Position numbers and translations under genes: made by a program. DNA of 64,000 nt from Agaricus subrufescens (lineage: Eukaryota; Basidiomycota; Agaricomycetes; Agaricales; Agaricaceae): contig JAQOTE010000017.1 in NCBI GenBank assembly GCA_029945375.1, forward strand, positions 124,001 through 188,000, in the 5' to 3' direction. This document shows positions 32,007-42,516 of the stretch, piece by piece. Position 1 is the stretch's first letter. Each line of letters opens with the position of its first letter. Below the pieces are notes generated by a model that was given only the letters and a program-made list of their open reading frames with translations, ran no database searches and was not told the DNA's origin.

Positions 32007-34260
32007 TTTTTTTTTTTTCTTTTCAATGCCACCTCTCGGTGGACCTTCACAATAAACTAGCTATACGACATCCGGTTAGATACTCCGGGCTTACTAAACT
32101 AATACGGCTGCCTTAACGCGTTGCCATGTACGGGCCCCCAGACCGCTACAAAATCAAACACTTTACATGTGGAGGGAAAGAAACGTATCCGCGCGACGAG
32201 GTCAAGCGCTCGAAGAACCCGAACCAGAAACACAAAAACATAGAGATCGAAATATTGAGGCAAGTACAGACGAAACAAGCTATAAGCTCAAGCAAACATC
32301 TACATAACTCCAAGCCCGTATACCGGCATGATGACCAGCGGTGTCCGTCGCAGACGTTAAAGCGAAAATTGTGGGTCCAGTCAGCGCAAGGTCCCGAAAA
32401 CGATGACAGCCGACTACTTCGTCGATGGGAACTGGCGGCGGAGCCAGTCCTGGTCGAACCGATTGGTCCAGAACGGACACGAAGTGTCCGTTGTGGAGTG
32501 CGCCGTCTTCTTCTTCTTGCTCGCTGAACAATTGGCGCAATGGCGGTCGTCGGGATTGCGCTTCATGGCAATCGCGGCCTGGACGTGCGAGTCGGCAGTG
32601 TGCGGACCCGCGCAATGTGGACACCGTATACCTTTTGAACGGCATACGTCAGCATGATGACCCCACCTCTGGCAGCGAGTGCAGAGGATGGAGCCGGGCC
32701 GGGGTGCAGCGCCTCGGATTTGACAGTTACGCCCTCCGATGAGGACGTGCTTACCGATGAAGTCGCGGGCCATGCGGCCCGAGACGGAATCTTGAATATC
32801 CACCCACGTGATGCAGGTGTCAGAATGTTTTGAAGTCCGCATAAATCGGACTGCGTGCTTGACTTGGCGGGCGAGAGATTGCCCGATCGGGGATTTTTGC
32901 ATAGCAGCGACGAAGGCGGTGCACTGTGCGATGATCCATGAGGCGGGGGGAGCCGGGATGAGTGGTACGTCTATAATTTTCAAGTAAGACGTGGAGGTGG
33001 GGGTGGTGGCCTGGAGGGGGACGAGGCCGTTGGGGTTGACGAGGCGGCGGATGTGCCTAAGCACGCACGCGGACTCGGGATGCGATAATACCCAGGAGGC
33101 AGCAATAAAAATGCCGGTACCCGAGTCAATGGAACTTTCAAGAACGGCCTCGGATTTGAGATCGTCCTTAAGGTGGCGATTACACTCCAATAGGACTTCT
33201 GGAGTGATATTAATAGCACGGATACTAGATCCGGCCGGGGGGGTGATGTGGACGCCTTTCCTCGAAGCGCCATGAGTTGTGTGCTTGCCCTTGCGCGCTG
33301 GGGCACGCCTGGACACAGCAGGGGCAGTAGAGGGAGCCGGGGCCTTTGGGGAGGAGGGGATGGGAGCCGGCTTGGCCTTGAGTGCGGACTTAGGAGGTGC
33401 TCAAACAGCTGCAGGTGCAGCCGGGGCACACTTCCGAGTCGCGGCAGGTTTAGGAGTGGATCCTGTTGGCGATTGGATCCGGACTTTCTTCGGCTGAGGT
33501 GCCGCAGCCTCGTGCTCAACCTCGGCCATCGGGGACCGGGGTCGAGACTCGGGAGCACTCGGAGTCGAAGGGAGGGGGGCAGTGGGTTTGACTGGGGATG
33601 GAGGGGGCGGGCCAGTCTGCGCGATGATAATGGCCAGCGCTTCCTCGAATGAGGTCGAGCCGGTCATGTTCATGAACTCCATCTGCTTGTAGGCAGGGGA
33701 GTTGAGGAGGTTGTAGATCAGAATCAGGAGCTCCGAGGCGTACGCCACGTAGTCCTTATCTGGGGAGGTGGAGCGGACCATGTCGGACACTGTGGCCAAC
33801 ATGGAGGCGAGTCGGTTCTTCTTTCCTGGCACCGCAGAGGGCGAGAAGATTGAAGAGGCCCGGGAGGGGGAAGAGGAAGCAGCTGGAAATCCAGTCTGCT
33901 TGGGAGTGTGCGGGCTCTGAGACACGTACGACAACGGGGTCATCGCCGACGCTTGCGAAGGGCCTGCGGGGGTGGGGGTGATAGGAGCGGGTTCGGACAA
34001 CTTGCCCTTAGACCTAAGATGTGAGCGCATCTTTTCGAGACGGCTCGCCTTTGGGGTTTGTGGTGTTCTCAGGACCGCGGCCTGCAAAATCTCCAGAAGT
34101 GGCGCATCGTCGTCGGTGGACCAGTTACCGGGGTCGTTATCGAAATCCTCTCGAGTATCCATGGCTTAGAACGCTGTGGAATCACAAGTATATTCCTACT
34201 CAAGCACTAACACTGAGACTTCCAAAAGAGGAAGGTGGTGGTAGCGGTTCAAGAAGGGAT
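32007..34260 (-). mobile_element. L3: ORF1-only LINE, about 2.25 kb
   Basis: Minus strand, with T-rich tail at 32007-32020 and the family 5' end near 34259 (CCCTTCTTGAACCGCTACC). It has one long ORF1 and no endonuclease or RT, yet both ends match the full-length pattern, so it is not a 5' truncation. The flanks differ (copia G on the left, copia C gag on the right) and no target duplication is seen, so the locus was rearranged. Confidence 0.8.
32414..34162 (-). pseudogene. L3 ORF1: Gag-like zinc-knuckle protein with one nonsense codon
   Basis: A 582-codon frame from ATG 34162 to TAA 32414, with a single in-frame TGA at 33401-33403 (possibly from CGA). The N-terminal 270 residues are Pro/Ser-rich. 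A conserved block begins KGKHTTHGASRKGVHI. The C-terminus has the cluster CTRCQRWGHHADVC..CPHCAGPH, then RHCANCSASKKKK and the end motif CPFWTNRFDQDWLRRQFP. Length and motifs match L4 ORF1 (585 residues). It would bind element RNA. Confidence 0.85.
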
Positions 34261-34742
34261 TGAGAGGCCAGTTCATCATCCAGCTGCTCTAAAGTGAATT
34301 TGTCCGGTCTGAGCTCCTTCAGACGACGTTTGCAGCCCTCTACACGGTTTATAAGCGACTGGAGGGACTCCTCTTTGAGTTTACGGATGCTAAACAGCTC
34401 ATCATAGGCATTGAATCACATTCCAGCCTTCTTCTGGCGATGTACAGCCTCCAGAGCAGCCCACATCTTGATTGGATTGTCCTGGATGCCTGCAAAATGC
34501 ACCCTTTGGTCTTCTTCAACCATTAAGTAGAGCCAGCCAGCAGCCTTATCGAGTTTATCCTCCCAAAGTGACTGGGAAGCGAAATCCTGGGCAGTAGGGG
34601 AAGAGGGAATGGTGGGAGCACTCTGCTTGCCTGAAACAAGTCTCCATAGGCCAGAGGCACGTAGCCAGGCCTCCATCTCGCCAGACCACGTGGCATAGTT
34701 CTCCCCATTGAGCTTAACAAATGCTGGCGAATCCGAAGCCAT
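34261..34742 (-). pseudogene. Copia C gag N-terminal fragment
   Basis: Starts MASDSPAFVKLNGENYATW, in the position seen in copia D and F. It is open to a stop near 34414 (CGA-like codon to TGA after KKAGM) and gag homology continues out to 34261, about 160 codons. The rest is lost at the L3 junction. Confidence 0.85.
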
Positions 34743-34853
34743 AGGAGCGAAAATGAGAGCAGGGGAAGCGAAATAGTTTGAGGGAGGAGAGAAGGGAGTT
34801 GAATTGATGATGGTTGAAGAATGAAAAATCAATTTGTAGGTCGTTAGAAGCCG

Positions 34854-34865
34854 GGGCCCATAACC
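34854..34865 (-). promoter_or_regulatory. Copia C primer-binding site
   Basis: GGTTATGGGCCC on the minus strand, next to the LTR end; same half-tRNA initiator Met match as in copia F. Confidence 0.8.
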
Positions 34866-35182
34866 TGTTGGAAGTGGAACGTAGAGTTCGCAGTGGCGAT
34901 CCTAACGACGCTAGTATCGAGCGGATCGGATAAGAAATGAGCTAGTATTAGCACAGTTAATCTGTGGACAAGTATAAGAAGCTGTAACAACAATACAAAG
35001 GGATTGCTCACCTGTGGACAAGTATAAGAAGCTAAAGACTTCTAAGTCGTCCACAGGCAAGTTCAACATGCGCTGACTAATCTATCACGTGAGCGGAAGC
35101 GTCCGCTGTACTCTAAGTCAAGATATACACAAAACAAATTAACCAGTCACTCTAATAACTAAATGCTTGGGGCATTCTAACA
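34866..35182 (-). repeat. Copia C 5' LTR (317 bp)
   Basis: Reverse complement starts TGTTAGAATGCCCC and ends CCACTTCCAACA. Nearly identical to the copia A LTR, including the internal 25-bp direct repeat and intron-like spacer. Confidence 0.9.
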
Positions 35183-35633
35183 CCATGAGCAGGAGAGACA
35201 AAGTAAAGGCCGAAAACTCGTCTGGGAGCGCCCTAATGAGTGCCCTAATGAGTGCCATAGAGGCCAGCTCATCATCCAGCTGCTCTAAAGTGAATTTCTC
35301 CGGTCTAAGCTCCTTTAGACGACGTTTGCAGCCCTCTACACGGTTTATAAGTGACTGGAGGGACTCCTCTTCGAGTTTACGGATGCTGAACAGCTCATCA
35401 TAGGCATTGAATCGCATTCCAGCCTTCTTCTGACAATGTACAGCCTCCAGAGCAGCCCACATCTTGATTGGATCGTCCTGGATGCCTGCAAAATGCACCC
35501 TTTGGTCTTCTTCAACCATAAGATAGAGCCAGCCAGCAGCCTTGTCGAGTTTGTCCTCCCAGAGTGACTGGGAAGCGAAATCCTGGGGAGTAGGGGAAGA
35601 GGGAATGGAGGGAGGACTTTGTTTGCCTGAAAC
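35183..35633 (-). pseudogene. Copia H: gag fragment between two LTRs
   Basis: Minus-strand gag fragment of about 450 bp (MVEEDQRVHFAGIQDDP, LQSLINRVEGCKRR, ASMALIRALIRALP). It carries a 12-bp tandem duplication near 35233-35256 that doubles ALIR. The copia C LTR joins on the left and the copia D LTR on the right; it is the target DNA of one or both. Confidence 0.8.
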
Positions 35634-35950
35634 TGTTAGAATGCCCCAAGCATTCAGTTATTAGAGTGACTGGTTAATTTGTTTTGTGTATATCTCGACT
35701 TAGAGTACAGCGGACGATTCCGCTCACGTGATAGATTAGTCAGCGCATGTTGAACTTGCCTGTGGACAACTTAGAAGTCTTTAGCTTCTTATACTTGTCC
35801 ACAGGTGAGCAATCTCTTTGTATTGCTGTTACAGCTTCTTATACTTGTCCACAGAGTAACTGTGCTAATACTAGCTCATTTCTTATCCAATCTGCTTGAT
35901 ACTAGCATCGTTAGGATCACCACTGCAAACTCTACGTTCTTGTTTCAACA
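35634..35950 (+). repeat. Copia D 5' LTR (317 bp)
   Basis: TGTTAGAATGCCCC to TTGTTTCAACA. The intron-like unit is 35805-35854 (50 bp, GTGAGC to CCACAG), as in copia A. Confidence 0.9.
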
Positions 35951-35962
35951 GGTTATGGGCCC
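35951..35962 (+). promoter_or_regulatory. Copia D primer-binding site
   Basis: GGTTATGGGCCC immediately after the LTR, matching the anticodon arm of initiator tRNA-Met. Confidence 0.8.
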
Positions 35963-36083
35963 CGGCTTCTAACGACCTACAAATTGACTTTTCATTCTTC
36001 AACCATCTTCAACTCAACATCTACTCTCTCCCTTCCCTCCCCCCTCAATCTATTTTGCTTCCCCTGCTCTCATTTTTGCTCGT

Positions 36084-37115
36084 ATGGCTTCGGGTTTGCC
36101 AGCGTTTATCAAGCTCAATGGGGAGAACTATGCCACATGGTCTGGCGAGATGGAGGCCTGGCTACGTGCCTCTGGCCTATGGAGACTTGTTTCAGGCAAA
36201 CAAAGTCCTCCCTCCATTCCCTCTTTCCCTACTCCCCAGGATTTTGCTTCCCAGTCACTCTGGGAGGATAAGCTCAACAAGGCAGCTGGCTGGCTGTATC
36301 TAATGGTGGAAGAAGACCAAAGGGTGCACTTTGCAGGCATCCAGGATGATCCAATCAAGATGTGGGCTGCTCTGGAGGCTGTACATTGTCAGAAAAAGGC
36401 TGGAATGCGGTTCAATGCCTATGATGAGCTCTTCAGCATCTGTAAACTCGAGGAGGAGTCCCTCCAGTCACTTATAAACCGTGTAGAGGGCTGCAAACGT
36501 CGTTTAAAGGAGCTTAGACTGGAGAAATTCACTTTAGACCAGCTGGATGATGAGCTGGCCTCTATGGCACTCATTAGGGTGCTCCCGGACAAGTTTTCTG
36601 CTTTCACATCGTCTCTCCTGCTTATGGACAAGCTGGACAAGACCACCATCCATCAGGCCTTTGTCACAGAGGATATCCAGCGAAGGAAACATGCTCAGGA
36701 CACCTTGGGAGGCTCCCAGGCCCTAGCAGCGTGTTCTGGCTTCAAAAACGCGTCAGATACCTGCAATTTCTGTGGGAGGACTGGTCACAAGGTGGCCAAC
36801 TGCTGGACATTCGAAAAGGCAAAGAAACGAGCTCAGGAGGATGCTCAGAAGCCCAGAACTCGAGGAAACAAGGCAAACAAGGCCCAGGACAGTTCCACTG
36901 ACTCCCCCATCGCTTCCGGAAGCTCTAGCTTGACTCCTGGTGCTGAAAAAGCGCAGAGAGTTCGAGAATTTGCTGGAAATGCAAGTGCCCCCTCCCCTAC
37001 CTCTTCCCCTTCGCTCTCTACCCCCCTGCAGCTCGATGCTGATTTCCACTGGCTTGCAGATACAGGGGCCACTTCTCATATGACCCCCCACAGGCATTGG
37101 TTCAAATCCTACTCC
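36084..37115 (+). pseudogene. Copia D Gag and protease start, cut by S2
   Basis: ATG start (MASGLPAFIKLNGENYATW). Copia Gag core, CCHC knuckle CNFCGRTGHKVANC at about residue 226, linker, and protease WLADTGATSHM near 325. The frame is open until the S2 junction and picks up again at 38466. Confidence 0.88.
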
Positions 37116-38463
37116 CTGTCGTACCCCTTCGACAGCTTTTTTTTTTTTGTAATCAATGGGACCTCCCGGTCGACCTTTATTCACAGTAGCTCTCGAATAC
37201 AAATGGATCGTAAGTACCATACTACTACGAAATGGCTGCCATAACGCGTTGCCTTATAGGGGCCCCCAGACCCATGCCTCTTCAGCCTAAGGCTAGGAGG
37301 GAAAGAAACGTATCCGCGCGACTAGGTCAAGCGCTCGAAGAATAATCGCTTTTTTTGTACACCTACATTTTCTATCTTTTCAATCGCGAGGTCGCAGTTG
37401 GGCGAGCGCAATGCTCAAGCCCTAGCGTAATGGTGGACCCGCGTGCAGTGAGTGAGGGACTACGGAGCCACATTCCACCCAAGACACGAGCCCGGAAAGC
37501 CAGCAAAGTAGCCAGCGGTTGCGCCAACAAAAGTCAACGCAGATGGTGTAGGCCGCAAAAGGCGTAACCTACGGGGATACCCTTGGGAGGGCGGTGGACG
37601 CCGCTTTGTCGGAAAGCGGCAGAACGATAATGCGCAGAGGCGGGAGAGAGCGTCAAAGGCGATAGAAACGCCTGGAACAAAATGAGGGAGCCGGCTTCTA
37701 GAGTTGCTGGGGCCGGAAAAAGACAGGGAGAAGTCGCCAAGGGGGGGATATAGAGCGAACTTCAAATGATGGGCCAGTAGACCCGGAGTGTGAGTCACGT
37801 CACCGAAGTAACGCAACACGCGGTGCCAGCCAAAAATAGCCGGCCAATGGAGGCCAGACCCAGGGTAAGGTCCGACCGCGTGGAGGAGGAGTGGCCGCGC
37901 AAGTACGCAGCAAAGTGGTGGCCGCCAACTAGTGACGGTCGTAGAGGGAGATTGAGCGACGCGATGTCGCTGGAAAATGGTGCACGGTGGGAGGGTCTCT
38001 TGTAGACACCGCAGCCCAGTGCGGAAGGGAATCGGACCACCCGATGAGGAGGGGCGGCAAGTCTTGGACGCGGTCGTATCCGACGTCCGTTGAGGGAAGG
38101 GAGTGTGGGCGCTGTGAGCGGCGCCAACGCGGTGGTGTCCGGAGGGTGGTTGCCAGTCCAGACGAGGGGGTGCGCCCGCTGAAGAGACGAGCGCGAGGGT
38201 GGGACGAGGTGATCTCGTCCCGAGGGTCGAATGGTAGGGGGAGTAATATACCCCCAGTCCAACGACGGTGGCCAGTGCGACATCCAGCGATGGCACAAAC
38301 ACCAGCCGTGCCATTCAACGTGAGCTCTGGGATTTCAGCAGGGAGTAAAACCCCGCCTACTCAGCTCCTCGTCCGATTTCGCCAGGGAGTGGCACCCCAG
38401 CTACTAAGGCGGACGCCCCACCTGTCCCAAAAGGGAAGGTGGTGGTTAGAGGTCAAGAAGGGA
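37116..38463 (-). mobile_element. S2: 1.33-kb non-coding LINE-tailed element with junction filler
   Basis: Poly(T) at 37137-37148 and 5' end near 38463, matching S1 over their whole length by eye. A 21-bp filler (37116-37136) precedes the poly(T) and forms a small inverted repeat (CTGTCG and CGACAG with an 8-base loop). About 13 bp of copia DNA is missing at the junction and no clear target duplication is seen. A 284-codon minus-strand frame (38314-37460) is not maintained in S1 and is not called as a gene. Confidence 0.78.
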
Positions 38464-38465
38464 AT

Positions 38466-41182
38466 GCCATTCGCTTGGCTGATAATTCAGTTGTTTACTC
38501 TGCTGGGGTGGGGTCTGTGGTCTTTGAGCCAGTTTTGAGCGGAAAAGTGGCTAGAGCGGTCGAGTTTACTAGGGTTTTACATGTTCCTGCACTCCGCAGT
38601 AATCTGCTGTCTTGTCTATACCTTGCACAGCACAAGAACTATCACAATTTCTGCTCGTTCTGTGGCGCTACTGCTGCAAGGGGACGACGCTTTTCACGGC
38701 CACCATCCATCCTAACAACTCTGCTGAGCTAGATGGCTCAACTCTGACCTCGGAGGCCGCTTTTTCAGTCTCTACACTTCCCTGTGACCTCTCCCTATGG
38801 CATCGTCGCTTTATTCACCACAATTATGCTGATGTGAGGTCTATGGTCAACAAGGAGCTTGTTACAGGCCTTAAAATCGACTCTAAAGCGTCCCCTGACC
38901 CCATATGTGAGCCCTGCCTTGCTGGCAAGATGCATTCACTTCCTTTCCCCTCCTCTACCAGCCATAATCAATCCCCACTCGAGCTGGTGCACTCAGACCT
39001 TCACGGACTGCTCCCAGTCGCTTCCCACTCAGGCTACAAGTACTGGATCACGTTTATAGACGATGCAACGCGTTTCCGGGCTGTATATCTGCTGAAAAGC
39101 AAGTCAGAGGCCTTTGAAGCGTTCAAAATCTACAAATCTTGGGCTGAAAACCAACTAGGAGTGAAAATGCACGCTCTACAGGACGATAAAGGCGGTGAAT
39201 ACATGTCTAAAGCCTTCCTAGCCTTCACGGAGCAGTGTGGCATCGATAGGAGGCATTCTACTCGCAACAGGCCTCAGCAGAATGGTCTAGCTGAAAGGGC
39301 TAACAGAACTATGGGTGAAAGGATCACAGCCATGCTCTCTGAGTCGAAATTGCCCCCGAGTTTCTGGGGTGAATGCATCTCTTCTATGGTGCATGTGTGG
39401 AATAGGCTTCCTACATCGTCTCTCCCTGGTTCTAAACCCTTCCAAGTGTTCTACAAGTGAAAACCCGACGTCTCCCACCTCCGAGTATGGGGGTGCACTG
39501 CCTATGTGCATATACAGTGAGATAAACAGAATTCTCTTCAGCCTCACTATGAAAAATGCGTTTTCATAGGCTATCCTACTGGCTACAAGGGCTGGAAGTT
39601 CTATAACCCAGTAACCAAGCATTCAATCATCTCTGAAAGGGCTGAATTCGATGAAAGGTACTTTCCTGGCACTTCTAGAGCTCAACTCGATGCTGTTCCT
39701 TCATTTGCTGGCCCTCCCAGCTCACCCGAAACTCCTATCGCTTCAGAGCGCTCTCCAGTGCTCCCCTCATCGCATTTCGACTTCCCACCTCTCCAGGATG
39801 AAGGGGGTGGTATCTGGCCTCTCCCTGCACCGTCTCCGGCGCCTAGTACGACTCCTGCAAGTGATATTCCTCCTGAAGAGCCTAAAACACTTCAAAATGC
39901 TCCTGAAGCTCCTGTGATCGCTCCTGCATCTCCTGTGCTCGCTCCTGCCTCTCCTGTCGCTCCCTCACCACCTAGAACACCTCCACAACCTCCTGCACCG
40001 CTCCCTGTCACTCCTCCGACTGCTCCTGTGCCTGCTGAGCCCCCACGAGTCCCTAGGCGCACCAATCGAGTTAGACGACCTCCTGGTGAGTGGTGGAGGG
40101 TCAAAAACATTGACCTACCTGGAGACAACCCAGAACTAGAAGAGGAGGCTGCTTTTTTGGTTGACAGTGACTTCTGTGATGTAGAGTTTGCTGGAGCAGT
40201 TTCTAATGCAGATCCTCGCTCCTACAGGCTGGCTATGCAGTCCCCTGATCGCTCTCACTGGCAGGACGCTTGTAACACCGAGATTTTCAATCTGGAGGCC
40301 AACAGGACCTGGGAACTTGTTGATTTGCCTCCTGGAAAGAAGGTAGTCAACTCTGGATGGGTATTCAAGGTTAAAAGGCATGCCGACGGCTCAATTGAGC
40401 GCTATAGGGCTCGCCTTGTTGCTAAGGGCTTCTCACAGCGTCCTGGCTTCGATTACACTGAGGTTTTTGCTCCTACATTCCGCCCTGCCTCCCTGCGCCT
40501 CATTGTAGCCTTAGCTGCAAGAGAAGGCTTCAAAATGCGCTCCGTTGACATCTCTTCTGCCTTTACCTATGGGGAACTCGAAGAGGAGATCTACATGAGA
40601 CAACCAGAAGGCTACCACACTGGGGGACCTAATATGGTCTTCAGGCTCCGAAAATCGCTCTATGGCCTTAAGCAGGCTGCCAGACAATGGAGCAAGAAGC
40701 TCAGAAGTGTCCTAGAGGGTATTGGCTACTCCAGACTTTGCTCCGACAACTCTATCTACATTTATTCCAAGGGAGACATCAAGGTCATAGTGCCTGTCTT
40801 CATTGATGATATAACTCTGGTGTCTAAAAGCAATTCTGCTGTCTCTGCTGCTGTCTCTGAGCTGTCTAGCCACTTCAAACTGCGAGATCTCGGGTCTACC
40901 ACTCTGCTACTGGGTATTCAGGTGAAGCAGGACCATTCTAAGCGCACTATTTCGCTCTCACAAGAGCACTACATCAAGGAGCTGCTAGAACGATTCCATA
41001 TGGATGATTCCAACTCCCTTTCCACCCCACTTGCACCTGGCTCTGAGCTCTCCGACATTGTGCCCTCTCTCGAGGAGCAAGCTGAGATGAAGTCAGTTCC
41101 TTATCTCTCTGCTGTAGGTGCCCTGCAGTATCTGGCCACCATGACTCGTCCCGACATTGCCTATGCGACATTGCCTATGCAG
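38466..41182 (+). pseudogene. Copia D protease end, integrase and RT, with stops and frameshifts
   Basis: Protease remainder (IRLADNSVVYSAG-like), a short deletion near 38640, integrase core (ITFIDDATR, LQDDKGGEY, GLAERANRTMGE) ending at TGA 39458-39460, a second TGA at 39518-39520, and then an open Pro-rich linker and RT with VDISSAFTYG and FIDDI. It stops at RPDIAYA, where a short repeat of CGACATTGCCTATG precedes the L5 poly(T). Confidence 0.88.
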
Positions 41183-42516
41183 TTTTTTTTTTTTTTTTTT
41201 TTTTATAATCAATGGCACCTCTCGGTGGACCTTCTATTAGACTAGCTATACGACATCCGGTTAGATACTCTGGGCTTACTAGACTAATATGGATGCCATA
41301 ACGCGTATCCATTGGTGCGGGCCCCCAGACCACTACAAAATCGAACACTTACATGTGGAGGGAAGGAAACGTATCCGCGCGACGAGGTCAAGCGCTCGAA
41401 GAACCCAAACACACAAATGCACATAACAAAATGAAAAGAAAATGGTGAAGCAGATCCTACCCCAGACCGTGACGAACCGAAGCTCAAGTCAACATCCCCA
41501 GGGGTCTCCACCCCGTATACACCGGCCTCCGACCAGCGGTTCCCAAAGCAGACGAAAAGAGCAAAGGGGAGATGGTGGGCGCGCTTGCTGCAGCTCCCAA
41601 AAGCGACCATGACAGCCTCTTACTTCTTCGATGGGAACTGGCGTCGGATCCAGTCCCGGTCGAAGCGATTGTCCCAGAACGGACAGGTCTTGTCCGTGGT
41701 GGAGTGCGTGGTCTTGCTCTTCTTGGCAGCGGAGCAATTCGCGCAGTGGCGGTCGTCGGGATTCCTCTTCATCGCGATCGCGGCCTGAATGTGGGACTCC
41801 GCAGAGTGCGGTCCTGCGCAGTGAGGGCATCGGATACCTTTTGATCGGCAAACCTCAGCGTGGTGGCCCCAACGCTGGCAACGAGTGCACAGCGCAGAGC
41901 CAGGCCGGGGTGCAGCGCCCCGGATTTGACAGTTCCGCCCGCCTATGAGGATGTGCTTACCAATGTAGTCACGGGCCGTACGGCCCGAGATGGAGTCAGA
42001 GATATCGAGCCATGCGACACAAGTGTCAGCATGGCGTGACGTCCTCATAAAGCGGACGGCATGCTTGAGGTGACGTGACAGGGCGTGACCTACTGGGGAG
42101 TTGTGCATAGCAGTGGTAAAAGCATCACGTTGCGCGTGGATCCAGGTGGCAGGGGGGGCCGGAACGAGTGGTACGTCGATTATCTTCAAGTACGACGTGG
42201 AGGAGGGTGTGGTGGCCTGGAGCGGGACGAGGCCATTTGGGTCGACGAGGCGGCGGACATGCCTAAGAACGCACGCAGACTCCGGGTGGGACAGAACTCA
42301 GGACGCGGCTATGAAAATGCCGGTTGCCGTGTCCGAGGAAGATTCGAGAACGACCTCAGCCTTGAGGTCGTCCTTGAGGTGGCGATTACACTCCCGAAGA
42401 ACCTCGGGTGTGATATTATTAGCTCGGATGCTAGATCCGGCCGGGGGAGTGATATGGACGCCTCGCCTTGAGACGCCGTGAGTTGTATGCTTGCCCTTGC
42501 GCGCCGGGGCACGCTT
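41183..42516 (-). mobile_element. L5: ORF1-only type LINE, 5' part lost at KDZ1
   Basis: Poly(T) 41183-41204, L3-type tail, 3' UTR and the C-terminal part of ORF1. The 5' side ends at the KDZ1 terminus. An in-frame TGA at 42298-42300 replaces the Trp seen in L3 (AASW). Confidence 0.82.
41620..42516 (-). pseudogene. L5 ORF1 C-terminal fragment
   Basis: About 298 codons homologous to L3 ORF1, from RVKRAPARKGKHTTHG to the CTRCQRWGHHAEVC and CPFWDNRFDRDWIRRQFP clusters and a stop at 41620. It is broken by TGA at 42298-42300. Confidence 0.82.

Larger units (their letters stand above)
34261..35182 (-). mobile_element. Copia C: 5' LTR and start of gag
   Basis: Minus strand: LTR 34866-35182, primer-binding site 34854-34865, gag leader, and gag from about 34742 down to 34261, where L3 DNA begins. 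The LTR sits in gag sequence of another copia (H) to its right. Confidence 0.85.
35634..41182 (+). mobile_element. Copia D: plus-strand copia element, 3' truncated, carrying S2
   Basis: 5' LTR 35634-35950, primer-binding site 35951-35962, gag-protease 36084-37115, insertion S2, protease to integrase 38466-39460, linker-RT to about 41182, where L5 begins. The RNase H and 3' LTR are missing. Nonsense changes at CGA codons (TGA at 39458 and 39518) mark it as inactive. Confidence 0.88.

Noticed and set aside
37460..38314. 284-codon minus-strand ORF in S2
   Set aside because: S1, the sister element, does not keep this frame open, no domain is recognisable, and more than one frame gives similar partial matches between S1 and S2.
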